45,209 nt of DNA. Source: Anaerolineales bacterium (lineage in GTDB: Bacteria > Chloroflexota > Anaerolineae > Anaerolineales > Villigracilaceae). Made by a program: the position numbers and the translations under genes. The notes under the pieces were generated by a model. That model did not search any database. It had not been told where the DNA came from and worked only from the letters and a program-made list of their open reading frames with translations. Below, piece by piece: positions 8,489 through 17,700 of this stretch. Every line of letters begins with the position of its first letter. Positions within the stretch are counted from its first letter, which is position 1. The DNA lies in contig JASEHI010000013.1 in the NCBI GenBank assembly GCA_030018695.1, forward strand, positions 1 to 45,209. Direction: 5' to 3'.

Positions 8489-10417
8489 ATGGAACACACC
8501 GTCAGCTTTCAAATCGCCGAAACCGGCAAGAGTGCAACTGCCAAAGTGCCGACTGGCAGCCTGCTGGTCGAGGCGTTGCATGAAGCCGGTGTGGAGATCG
8601 GCCAGCCGTGCGGTGGGCAGGGACGCTGCGGACGCTGTATCGTCCAGGTCACGGAAGGCAATATCCGCCGGCGCAGCGCGTTGCGTCTTTCCGTCGAAGA
8701 CATCGCGGATGGGTACGCGCTGGCCTGCCAGTCGGTCATCGAAGGCGATTTGCTGGTGTTCGTCCCACCGCAGGAGAAAATTGCCCGGCGGATGACTTCC
8801 GACCGCGTGGCCACCGAAGTCAAAGTCCCAGAAAATTATGATTTCCGCTGGTCGCAGCGTATCCGCCGCGTCAACCTGTCGCTCAACCCACCCAACATGG
8901 ATGACCAGACTGACGATCTGGCCCGCCTGCAAACCGCCTTGCGGACGCAGGCCAATATCGGCCAGACAGATTGCTCGCTTGCGTTATTGCGGCGGATTGG
9001 CGTGATTTTACGGGAAGCCGAATGGCAGGTCACGGCCATACTGGATATGGCTTCCGGCGATTCAGATGCCCCGGCGCGCTTGATTGACCTGCGCCCCGGC
9101 CCGACTGACGAAGATACCCCGCTGTGGGCTGCGGCGATTGACATTGGCACGACCACAGTCACCTTCTGGTTGGTGGACCTGGTCACTGGCCAGGTCAAGA
9201 TGCAAATTGCCGAATACAATAGCCAGATCGCGCGCGGCGAGGACGTGGTCTCGCGGATCGTCTACGCCAGCAAGGAGGGCGGCGGCGAAGAGATGCAATC
9301 CCGCGTTGTGGATACCATCAATTCACTGGCTGAAACCGCCTGCAAGCGCCTCAAGATTTCAGCGCCGGAAGTGATCAAAGCCGCGCTAGTCGGCAACAGC
9401 ACCATGATCCATCTGCTGCTGGGAGTTCCCGCGGCCAGCATCCGCCTCTCGCCCTTTATTACCGCGGTCAATCATCCACCGTTGATCACGGCGCGCGAAA
9501 TCGGCCTGAGGATAAATCCCGAAGCGACGGTGGATTGCCTGCCCGGCGTGGCCAGTTACGTCGGCGCGGATATCACCGCCGGTGTGCTTTCCTCCGGCGT
9601 GGATTTGAGCGATAACATTACCCTCTTCCTGGATGTCGGCACGAACGGCGAGATGGTGCTGGGCAACCGTGACTGGTTGGTGACCTGCGCCTGCTCGGCC
9701 GGCCCCGCCTTCGAAGGGGCGGGGGTGGTGGACGGGATGCGCGCCATGGAAGGCGCCATCGAGGAAGTCTGGATCAACGGCGAGACTTTCGAGCCGAGCT
9801 ATCGTGTCATCGGCGGCGGCAAACCGCGCGGCATCTGCGGCTCCGGCCTGATTTCGCTGCTGGCTGAGGCTTTCCTGACCGGCGTGCTGGATAAGGCTGG
9901 CAACGTCAATACCTCGCTGAAGACCAGGCGCGTCCGTGAGAGCGAACACGGCGGTGAGTATGTCGTTGCCTGGGGCGCGGAGACGGAAGACGGCGATGAT
10001 ATTGTCATCAGCCGCGTGGACGTGGATAACCTGCTGCGCGCCAAGGCTGCCATCTACGCCGGTTACACCGTGCTGGCTGACCAGGTTGGCGTCTCGCTGG
10101 CGGATGTCCATAAAATGTTGATCGGCGGTTCGTTTGGCAAGTATATCAATGTGGAGAAGGCGGTGCAGATCGGGCTGCTGCCGGACATGCCCTGGGAGCG
10201 CTTCGAGTTCCTGGGAAACACGGCGGTGCGCGGCGCGTATTACGCCCTGCTCGACTGGCAGGCGCGCGATCGCGTGGCCGAGATCGCCCGTCGCATGACT
10301 TACATCGAGCTTTCCGCGGATAATACTTTCTACGACGCATTTATGTCCGCCATGTTCCTGCCGCACACGGATATGTCGAAGTTTCCGACGGTGGAAGCGG
10401 CGTTACGTAAAACGTAA
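8489..10417 (+). CDS. acsV: RACo: reductive activator of the corrinoid iron-sulfur protein (ASKHA ATPase with 2Fe-2S ferredoxin domain)
   Basis: RACo-type proteins use ATP hydrolysis to drive electrons onto inactive Co(II) of the corrinoid protein. The N-terminal plant-type [2Fe-2S] ligands are C41, C47, C50 and C80. A linker region leads to an ASKHA ATPase fold with AAIDIGTTTV near residue 213, FLDVGTNGEMVL near 380 and a KPRGICGSGLI nucleotide-site motif near 445. At 642 residues it is a standard full-length RACo. No strong Shine-Dalgarno sequence lies before the ATG, because the repeat tract reaches almost to it. Its position directly after acsC supports the role. The last codons (LRKT) run into an ACGTAAA word repeat. 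Confidence 0.92.
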   Translation: MEHTVSFQIAETGKSATAKVPTGSLLVEALHEAGVEIGQPCGGQGRCGRCIVQVTEGNIRRRSALRLSVEDIADGYALACQSVIEGDLLVFVPPQEKIARRMTSDRVATEVKVPENYDFRWSQRIRRVNLSLNPPNMDDQTDDLARLQTALRTQANIGQTDCSLALLRRIGVILREAEWQVTAILDMASGDSDAPARLIDLRPGPTDEDTPLWAAAIDIGTTTVTFWLVDLVTGQVKMQIAEYNSQIARGEDVVSRIVYASKEGGGEEMQSRVVDTINSLAETACKRLKISAPEVIKAALVGNSTMIHLLLGVPAASIRLSPFITAVNHPPLITAREIGLRINPEATVDCLPGVASYVGADITAGVLSSGVDLSDNITLFLDVGTNGEMVLGNRDWLVTCACSAGPAFEGAGVVDGMRAMEGAIEEVWINGETFEPSYRVIGGGKPRGICGSGLISLLAEAFLTGVLDKAGNVNTSLKTRRVRESEHGGEYVVAWGAETEDGDDIVISRVDVDNLLRAKAAIYAGYTVLADQVGVSLADVHKMLIGGSFGKYINVEKAVQIGLLPDMPWERFEFLGNTAVRGAYYALLDWQARDRVAEIARRMTYIELSADNTFYDAFMSAMFLPHTDMSKFPTVEAALRKT

Positions 10418-10434
10418 AACGTAAAACGTATTTG
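10404..10434 (+). repeat. ACGTAAA-word repeat over the RACo stop codon
   Basis: Four consecutive ACGTAAA-type words span the final codons and stop of the RACo gene. The same word family recurs at 11030-11100 and 24472-24535. Confidence 0.6.
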
Positions 10435-10462
10435 TTTTGCAGCTCTGGTGAAAGGAGTTACT

Positions 10463-11029
10463 ATGTTACCGGAACAGATTAAGAATTTCCGCGAAGTTGT
10501 CACCCTGCGGGATGGCGTGCATGTGCTGCTCAGACCGCTAATCAAAGATGATTGCAAGCGTCTCGAGGAATTGTTTTCACCTGTTTCCGATGAAGACCTG
10601 CGCATTTTTCGCAGCAACGTAAAAGACGCCGAAGTTGTGCGCACATGGTGTGACAATTTAGACTATGACGATGCGCTGCCGCTGCTGGCGCTGGTCAAGG
10701 AACGCGCCGTGGGTCTGGTGACGCTGCACTTCTTCCACGGGGCGCGGCGGCACATCGGCGAGATACGCATCTTCCTGTCCAAGGACTTTCGTAAACGCGG
10801 CCTGGGCATGAAAATGGTGCGCTCCGCCATCGAACTGGCCCGCAAACAAGGCTTGCAAATCCTGATCGGCGAGGTGCTCGCCGAGCAGACCAAAATTGTA
10901 CGCGCCTTTGAGCAACTGGGCTTTAAAATCCAGTGCACGCTGGAAGATTATTTTATGCTGCCGGATGGCGATTGCGCCGACATCGTCTTTTTGATGATGA
11001 CGCTCAAGCCGAAAGTCGAGGAGTTCTAG
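10463..11029 (+). CDS. GNAT-family N-acetyltransferase
   Basis: This is a 188-residue acetyl-CoA-dependent acetyltransferase. The acetyl-CoA pyrophosphate loop is visible as RKRGLGMKM near residue 115, followed by the AIELARKQGL helix and the VRAFEQLGF motif of the GNAT C-terminal half. AAAGGAG lies 6 bases before the ATG at 10463. It sits between the RACo gene and acsE on the same strand and is probably co-transcribed. The acceptor is unknown; protein lysine acetylation in response to acetyl-CoA is one possibility, but nothing in the sequence proves it. Confidence 0.8.
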   Translation: MLPEQIKNFREVVTLRDGVHVLLRPLIKDDCKRLEELFSPVSDEDLRIFRSNVKDAEVVRTWCDNLDYDDALPLLALVKERAVGLVTLHFFHGARRHIGEIRIFLSKDFRKRGLGMKMVRSAIELARKQGLQILIGEVLAEQTKIVRAFEQLGFKIQCTLEDYFMLPDGDCADIVFLMMTLKPKVEEF

Positions 11030-11100
11030 AACGTAAAACGTAATACGTAAAACGTAAAATTCCAAAAGATAACGTTTTGCGTGTTACGCATTATGCTAAT
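11030..11100 (+). repeat. ACGTAAA-word inverted repeat upstream of acsE
   Basis: AACGTAAAACGTAATACGTAAAACGT-type words on the left are followed, after a short spacer, by AACGTTTTGCGTGTTACGCA, an imperfect inverted counterpart. The whole gap between the acetyltransferase stop and the acsE leader is made of this. The same design with the same word occurs before metF. Confidence 0.7.
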
Positions 11101-11116
11101 GATTGAGGAGGACGCC

Positions 11117-12040
11117 ATGTATATAATTGGAGAAAATATCCACATCATTTCAGATAAGGTCAAGGAAGCCCTGACCAATCGCGACCGTGAGTTTTTCATG
11201 GATCTGGCGGTCAGACAGGTCGAAGCGGGGGCAAAGTGTGTCGATATCAACCTCGGCCCGCGCAAAAAGGACTTCGCCGAAGTCTTTCCATGGATCGTCG
11301 AATCAATTGAAGCCGTCGTGGACGTGCCACTCTCGATTGATACCACCAACGTGGATGGCATGGAAGCCGCCTTGAAGAGCATCAAGAAGGCTCAGCCCAT
11401 CCTGAACTCCACCTCCGCCGAGCCGGAAAGGCTGGAAAAAATCCCCTTGCTGGCAAAGAAGTATGGCGCCAAAGTCATCGCGCTGACGATGGGCAGCGCT
11501 GGCATTCCGGTGGCGGCTGAGGAGCGCGTCAATATCGCGGTTGGAACGCTAATTCCGCGTATGTTGGAAATTGATTTTCCAATGGAAGACCTGATCATTG
11601 ACCCGCTGGTGCTGACCGTCTCCGGCTGCCAGGAATATTGCCCGCAGTTGCTGGAAGCGGTGCGCATCCTGCCGTATTCCTGGGACCCCGCGCCGAAGAT
11701 TTCCATCGGCCTCTCGAATGTCTCGAATGCCGTCCCGCCCGAAAACCGCCCGCTGATCAACCGCGTCTATCTGGCTATGCTGATGGGCGTCGGCCTGCAG
11801 ATGATGATCGCTAATCCATTCGATAAAGAGCAGAACGATGTCATCCGCTGGATCGAGAGCAAGGATCAGTCCACGCCGCTGGCTCGCGTCTACAATAAGA
11901 TTGCTGAGCGCATCGAAGCCAGTGATGAACCTCAATACGAGGACTTCGATCTGTCCGACCCCGAGCAGGCCGCCATCTGGAAGACAGTGCAAATCCTGCT
12001 CAACAAAGTCATCTACGCCGAAGGATATCTCAATCAGTAG
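11117..12040 (+). CDS. acsE: Methyltetrahydrofolate:corrinoid iron-sulfur protein methyltransferase
   Basis: AcsE transfers the N5-methyl group of methyl-THF to Co(I) of the AcsCD corrinoid protein. The 307-residue product is a single pterin-binding TIM barrel. Visible landmarks are GENIH at the N-terminus, a VDINLGPRKKD strand-loop, PLSIDTTN (Asp-bearing pterin pocket), PILNSTSAEPER (with the conserved Asn) and MIANPFD near the end. ATG 11117 follows GAGGAG at 5-6 bases; the longer start at 11081 lies inside the repeat tract. It completes the acs methyl-transfer set with acsD, acsC and the activator. Confidence 0.93.
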   Translation: MYIIGENIHIISDKVKEALTNRDREFFMDLAVRQVEAGAKCVDINLGPRKKDFAEVFPWIVESIEAVVDVPLSIDTTNVDGMEAALKSIKKAQPILNSTSAEPERLEKIPLLAKKYGAKVIALTMGSAGIPVAAEERVNIAVGTLIPRMLEIDFPMEDLIIDPLVLTVSGCQEYCPQLLEAVRILPYSWDPAPKISIGLSNVSNAVPPENRPLINRVYLAMLMGVGLQMMIANPFDKEQNDVIRWIESKDQSTPLARVYNKIAERIEASDEPQYEDFDLSDPEQAAIWKTVQILLNKVIYAEGYLNQ

Positions 12041-12240
12041 CTGCTCAAGAGTGCCACTCCTTCGCTTCACTCCCTGGCCTGGCCCGCCAGGGCAGGCAGG
12101 GCACTCTCTGAAGTAAGTCGGATAGGCAATCCGACCTACGAATTGTGCGGATCGCGCTGAATGATTCCGAGTAAGTCGGATTGGCAATCCGACCTACGAA
12201 TGGCGCAGATCGCGCAAACGATACCGAGTAGTAATGTTAT
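12041..12240 (+). repeat. REP-like palindromes, including a 58-bp tandem duplication
   Basis: There are two parts. First, GAGTGCC near 12050 is mirrored by GGCACTC near 12100, with GGCCCGCCAGGGC between them. Second, a unit AGTAAGTCGGAT.GGCAATCCGAC plus CTACGAA and about 30 more bases occurs twice, at 12112 and 12170 (period 58), with a few mismatches. Each copy holds a perfect GTCGGAT/ATCCGAC palindrome. There is no coding potential. Confidence 0.75.
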
Positions 12241-12266
12241 CAACAAATTTCAATAAGGAGAAACTC

Positions 12267-13667
12267 ATGTCGGATCAGAAGATGACCGTCGAACAGCTTC
12301 TGGCGAAGGCAACCAAACCGGCTTCCGATGCCATGCTGCTTCACCCATTCTACCGGGGGAAGGTTGAGACTGCGCTTAAATGCTCTGTCCGGGACTTTAA
12401 TGATTTTGCCATCTGGTACACACCGGGTGTAGCCGCGCCGTGCAAAGCTATCGCGGCCAACCCGGAATTGGTGTATGAGTACACTAACAAGTGGAATACC
12501 GTCATTGTGGTCAGCGATGGCACGCGGGTCCTAGGCTTGGGTGACATCGGCCCCAAAGCCGGTTTACCCGTTATGGAGGGCAAAGCCCTGCTCTACAAGT
12601 ACCTGGGTGGAGTGGATGGTATCGCGGTCATGGTTGGCACGAAGGATCCAGATGAGATCATCAACATCGTGCTGGCTTTGCAGCCCGGTTTTGGCGGCGT
12701 GAATCTGGAAGACATTTCAAACCCGAAATGTTTCTATATCCTCGATACGCTGCGCGAGAAAGCCGAGATCCCGGTCTGGCACGATGACCAGCAAGGCACT
12801 GCCACCGTCACGCTTGCGGGATTGATCAATGCCCTCAAGGTGGTCGGCAAAAAGATGAGCGAGGTCAAGATTGCTTTCATTGGCACCGGCGCATCCAACG
12901 TGGCTTGCTCGCGCCTCATCTTCGGCTGGGGCGCTGATCCGGCCAAGTGCCTTATGGTGGATAGCAAAGGCATCCTCGGCAAACATCGCAAAGACCTGGA
13001 AATGCGCAAGGCCGAATACATGGATAAGTGGAAATTATGCAACATAACCAACGCAGAGGGGCGTGAAGGCGATATCCCCGATGCGATGAGAGGCGTTGAT
13101 GTGGTGATTGGCCTGTCAAAACCCGGGCCGGGCGTCATCCTGCCGGAGTGGGTCAAGACGATGGCCAAGGATTCAATCGTCTTTGCCTGCGCCAACCCGG
13201 TACCCGAGATCTGGCCCTGGGAAGCCAAGGAAGCCGGCGCGACCGTCGTTGCAACGGGGCGTTCCGATTTCCCAAACCAGGTCAACAACTCGCTGGGTTT
13301 CCCCGGCATCTTCCGCGGCACGCTGGATGTGCGCGCCAGCACCATCACCGACGAAATGTGCTTCGCGGCTGCTCAAGCCCTGGCCGACCATGTCGGCGAT
13401 CGGCTGGATGCGGAGCACATCCTGCCCGATATGGACGATTGGGAAGTCTTCCCGCGCGAGGCGGCGGCTGTGGCGATGAAGGCCATTGAGCAAGGGCTGG
13501 CGCTCAAGCCGGTGACTTATAAAGAAGAATTCGACAATGCTACCAAGATCATCCGGCGCTCGCGCCAGTTGACCGAGATGATGATGGAGCAGGGCTTCAT
13601 CCCCGAAGCGCCGGAAAATATAAAGCCGCCCGAAGTGGATGCGGAAACGGTCAAAGCTGCTTATTAG
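12267..13667 (+). CDS. NAD(P)-dependent malic enzyme (decarboxylating)
   Basis: Malic enzyme interconverts malate with pyruvate and CO2, reducing NAD(P)+. The 466-residue protein has the short prokaryotic architecture. The catalytic Tyr region is YTPGVAAPC near residue 47; [14 protein letters not shown] holds the metal/substrate-side Lys; HDDQQGTA contributes metal-binding Asp residues; [10 protein letters not shown] is the dinucleotide loop. An additional tail follows [19 protein letters not shown] precedes the ATG at 12267; the alternative upstream start lacks one. Its place between acsE and the Hdr genes suggests a role in balancing pyruvate/malate and NAD(P)H with the acetyl-CoA pathway (inference). 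Confidence 0.92.
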   Translation: MSDQKMTVEQLLAKATKPASDAMLLHPFYRGKVETALKCSVRDFNDFAIWYTPGVAAPCKAIAANPELVYEYTNKWNTVIVVSDGTRVLGLGDIGPKAGLPVMEGKALLYKYLGGVDGIAVMVGTKDPDEIINIVLALQPGFGGVNLEDISNPKCFYILDTLREKAEIPVWHDDQQGTATVTLAGLINALKVVGKKMSEVKIAFIGTGASNVACSRLIFGWGADPAKCLMVDSKGILGKHRKDLEMRKAEYMDKWKLCNITNAEGREGDIPDAMRGVDVVIGLSKPGPGVILPEWVKTMAKDSIVFACANPVPEIWPWEAKEAGATVVATGRSDFPNQVNNSLGFPGIFRGTLDVRASTITDEMCFAAAQALADHVGDRLDAEHILPDMDDWEVFPREAAAVAMKAIEQGLALKPVTYKEEFDNATKIIRRSRQLTEMMMEQGFIPEAPENIKPPEVDAETVKAAY

Positions 13668-13724
13668 CGTAACGCGGAATTCATTCCGCAACCAAAGGGC
13701 GATATGAATATCGCTCTACAAAGA
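13668..13724 (+). repeat. Double palindrome (GCGGAATTCATTCCGC and GCGATATGAATATCGC)
   Basis: Two perfect or near-perfect palindromes are joined by AACCAAAGG, filling the gap between malic enzyme and the next gene. The same pair in reverse orientation occurs twice at the right edge of the window (45043-45209), so this is a dispersed repeat family. The ribosome site AGAGGAGG follows directly. Confidence 0.75.
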
Positions 13725-13734
13725 GGAGGAACCT

Positions 13735-14640
13735 ATGTATGACTTAATTGTTGTCGGTGGCGGCCCTGCGGGCCTGACTGCAACTGTCTATGCAATTCGA
13801 AAACGTCTCAACGTATTGATGCTGACCAAAGACCTGGGCGGAAAAACCCAATACCGGCTTGCCTTGCCCTGGATCCAGGATTATCAGGTCATCCGTGGAC
13901 TGGAAACCGTCAATAAATTCCGCAGTGAACTCGAATACCTGGAATTCGCCCGCAAAATGGATACAGCCGAGAAGATCACAAAAGAAGGCGACCATTTTGT
14001 CATCGCGACAAAAAGCGGCGAAATACTGCAAGCCAAAGCAGTCGTCCTGGCGACCGGTGCAAGGCAGGTTCGCCTGAATGTGCCCGGCGAGAAAGAGTTC
14101 ACCATGCGCGGCCTGTGCTATTCAGCACTCAGTTATGCCCCCTTGTTCATTGATAAAATTACTGTTGTCATCGGCGATGGAGACCTGGCGCTGAGCGCGG
14201 CCGGCGAACTCGCGACGGTTGCCAAGCATGTCACCCTGGTATGCAAAGACGACGATATCCTAAGTACTCCATTGGGCAACAAGCTATCTGCAGCGAAAAA
14301 CGTCACCATCTTCAAAGACTACCAGGTGGTCGAATTCAAGGGCGATGAATTTGCCGAGAACGTGGTGCTCAAAGACCCGAGCGGTAAAGTCTCGGAGATT
14401 GCCGCAGAGGGGACATTCATCGAGATGGCGCTCACGCCCATGTCGCAGATGGTCGCCGACTTGGTCAAACTGGATGAGCATGGGCGCATAATTGTGGACT
14501 GTGGCAACCGCACCAACGTCCCGGGATTCTTCGCAGCCGGTGATGTCACCAATACTTATGCCGAGCAGGTGCTGGTTGCGGTAGGAGAAGGCGCCAAGGC
14601 GGCGTTGAGCGCGTACGAGTATTTGCTGCCGACTCTTTAG
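13735..14640 (+). CDS. Thioredoxin-reductase-like FAD oxidoreductase lacking the CxxC
   Basis: The fold is that of thioredoxin/ferredoxin-NADP reductase. An FAD loop VGGGPAGLTATVY lies at residues 7-19, ATGARQVRLNVPGE in the middle, an IGDGDLALSAAGE second dinucleotide site, and FFAAGDVTN near the C-terminus binding the flavin. In true thioredoxin reductases a redox CATC lies after ATGARxxxLxxPGE; here the segment reads GLCYSALSYA, with only one Cys. It therefore cannot do thiol-disulfide exchange in the usual way and may pass electrons to an Fe-S protein. A strong AGAGGAGG lies 6 bases before the ATG. The context, directly upstream of hdrA1, suggests an electron-transfer partner. 301 residues. 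Confidence 0.85.
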   Translation: MYDLIVVGGGPAGLTATVYAIRKRLNVLMLTKDLGGKTQYRLALPWIQDYQVIRGLETVNKFRSELEYLEFARKMDTAEKITKEGDHFVIATKSGEILQAKAVVLATGARQVRLNVPGEKEFTMRGLCYSALSYAPLFIDKITVVIGDGDLALSAAGELATVAKHVTLVCKDDDILSTPLGNKLSAAKNVTIFKDYQVVEFKGDEFAENVVLKDPSGKVSEIAAEGTFIEMALTPMSQMVADLVKLDEHGRIIVDCGNRTNVPGFFAAGDVTNTYAEQVLVAVGEGAKAALSAYEYLLPTL

Positions 14641-14651
14641 CATCTGGGAGG

Positions 14652-14678
14652 GCGGATACGGGTTAAACCGTTGTCCGC
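14652..14678 (+). other. Intergenic hairpin between the flavoprotein and hdrA1
   Basis: GCGGA-T-ACGG and CCGT-TG-TCCGC pair around a GTTAAA loop. No T-run follows, so it is not a typical rho-independent terminator; it may stabilise or separate the transcript. Confidence 0.4.
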
Positions 14679-14705
14679 TTACCGAAGGCCTACTCGGGAG
14701 AGACA

Positions 14706-17700
14706 ATGATGCAGATGGCAATATCACAGACAATCCGCGCGAAGCCGGCTGCCGTATTGGTTGTTGGCGGCGGGATCGGAGGAATGCGCGCCGCGCTCGA
14801 CCTGGCTGACGCGGGGTTGAAAGTCTATTTGGTCGAACAAACACCCTGCCTGGGCGGGCGGGTGGCTCAACTTGGCTTCATGTTCCCGCAGCATGACTGC
14901 GTGCTGTGTCGCGGCACCCCCGATCACGGTTACGGCTGCACTCGCCCTTCGATTTCTCCAGCGTATATTCAAAACAATCAGCATCCCAATATTCAAATTC
15001 TGACCAATACGAGCATCATGGATGTGGAGGGGGAAGCGGGCGATTTCAGCGTTTCACTGCGTCAGGAGCCGCGCTATGTCAGTATCGCGCGCTGCACTTC
15101 CTGTGGGCTGTGCGCCGAGGCCTGCCCGGTTGAACTGCCCAATGAATACCAACTGGGCATGACCAAACGCAAGGCCGCTTATAAAATCGCGGCGCGTGCC
15201 ACACCGGACGCTTACTGCATTGACCGCGGCCCGTATTGCGACGATTGCCAAGAATGCCAGAAAATCTGCCCGACCAAAGCCATCAACCTGGACGAGCAGC
15301 CGCGCTTGCTGTCAGTGGAGGTCGGCGCGGTGATTTTGGCGCTCGGTTTCCAGGTCTATGATGCTACGCAACTGGAAGAACTCGGCTACGGGCGCTATCC
15401 CAACGTCGTCCAGGCCATGACGTATGAGCGGCTGGCCTCCCGTTCCGGCCCGACCGAAGGCGTGGTCGTCCGCCCATCGGATAAGCTCACGCCGAAGTCC
15501 ATTGCCTGGCTGCAATGTATCGGCTCGCGCGACCAGCAAAACACTTTCTGTTCGTCCATCTGCTGCATGTATGCCACCAAGGAAGCCATCCTGGCAAAGC
15601 AACGCCTGAAGGATGTGAATTGCAGCGTCTTCATCATGGACGAGCGCGCCTTCAACAAGGAATACAGCGCCTATTTCAACAAGGCGCGCAACAAACATGG
15701 CATTCACTATAATCGCAACCGCGTTTCGGCCATCCGCGAAGACCCGGCCACGCATGACTTGATTTTGCACTACGCCGACCCGAACGGTAAACTGCACGAG
15801 GAACGCTTCGAGATGGTTGTTCTGGCGACCGGCCTCCAGCCGCCCGAATCGGCCAGCCAGCTCTCAGAAATTCTCGATATCGAACTCAATCAATATGGCT
15901 TCTGCCAGACGGATAAATTCACGCCGCTCCAGACCTCGCGGCCGGGCGTCTTCGTCTGTGGGGCGTTCTCGTCTCCGAAGGAAATCGTCGAGACCATCAT
16001 TGACGCCAGCGGCGCGGCCGCCGAGGTGATGCGTCTGCTCAATGACCGTTTGCACACTTATCCGTACACGCGCGTCTGGCCGTTCCTTTCAGACAACGGC
16101 TTCCCGCCCGAACGGGATGTGACCGGCGATAAGCCAAAGGTGGGTGTCTTCGCCTGCACCTGCGGACAGACCATCAGTGATTACCTCGACCTGCCCGCGC
16201 TGGTTAGCCAGGCTGGACAATGGCCGAATGTGGCTGTGGCGGAAGTCATCGAATATGCCTGCTTCCCGGAAATGCTTGAATATATGCGTGACCGGATTCA
16301 GAGCGAAGGCCTGAATCGAGTGGTAGTGGCAGCGTGCAGCAACCGCACACATGACTCGCTTTTCCAACGCCTCGTGTGCCAGGCGGGATTGAATCCGTAT
16401 TTGCTGGAAGTGGTCAACCTGCGCGAGCAATGCACGCGTGTGCATAGGGAACAGAAGGAACAAGCCAATCGCAAAGCCCAGGAAATGGTACGCGTGGCCG
16501 TTGGGAGGGTCATCGCGGCCCAGCCGGTACACAAAGACAAAATGCCGTGCGTGCCAACCGCGCTGGTCATCGGCGGCGGCGTTTCGGGTATGACGGCCGC
16601 GCTGGCAATTGCCGACAGCGGCTACGACGTGCATCTGGTCGAGCGTGAGGAACGTCTCGGCGGCAATTTGTTGGATTTGTATTACGTGGCCGAAGGCTAC
16701 AACCCGCAGCGCCTGCTGCGTGACCTGGTCAATCGCGTCTGTTCGCACCAGCGCATCACCACGCACATCCGCACCGACGTTGTCCGGCACGCCGGTCACG
16801 TCGGGGATTTTAATTCCGAGTTGCAGATGCATCGTCCCAACGGCGCAGTGGAGCGTTTCACCGTCGCGCATGGCGTGACCATCGTCGCCACCGGCGCCCG
16901 CGAGACGCGTGAACACGCGCTGCTGATCCTGCCCGGCGTCATCACCACGCGTGAGCTGGAAGAGAAAATAATCCACCACCCCGAAGAAATCGCCGCGCTG
17001 AAAGACGTGGTGATGATCCAGTGCGTCCGGTCGGAAGACAGCCCGGATTACTGCTCGCGGGTGTGCTGCACCAATACGATGAAGAATGCCATCCGGCTCA
17101 AGTTATTCAATCCAAATTGCCGCGTGACGGTGCTTTACAAAAATATCGTCACTTACGGCTTTCGCGAGGAGTATTACACCGAGGCGCGACGGATGGGCGT
17201 GGTGTTCACCCGTTATACAGACGAGCAACCGCCTGAAGTGACTTTCGACCACAATTTTGACCGGCTCGTGGTGCGCGTGCGTGACCTGACGATGGATAAA
17301 ATCGTGAATCTGCATGCGGACCTGGTGCCGCTCAGCATGGCGATTGCGCCCGCTGACGGTTCGGAGGAACTGGCGCGCCAATTGCGCGTCCCACTTTCGA
17401 GCGAAGGCTTTTACGAAGAGGCGCAAATGAAACTGCGCCCGATGGATTTCATGCGTGAAGGCATCTTCCTCGCGGGCATGGCGCACTATCCCAAGTTCAT
17501 CGAAGAATCCATCAGCCATGCGCTGGCAGCCGCGGCGCGCGCCTTGACCTTGCTCTCGCAGGAATCGCTCTGGTTGGGCGGCGTTGTGGCGCAGGTGGAC
17601 CCAGACAAGTGCGTCGGCTGCCTGACTTGCACGCGCACCTGCCCGTTCCAGATTCCTCAGGTTGTCCAATTGGATGGACGAGTCGGGATCGGCGGGCTGG

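Noticed and set aside
9386-10366. A 326-codon - strand frame opposite the RACo gene
   Set aside because: It is a shadow of the ASKHA domain in GC-rich DNA, with no recognisable family.
14641-14705. Rho-independent terminator before hdrA1
   Set aside because: The hairpin has no T-run; it is listed only as a hairpin.
16089-16979. A 296-codon - strand frame opposite hdrA1
   Set aside because: It is a shadow; the + strand frame is fully explained by HdrA motifs.
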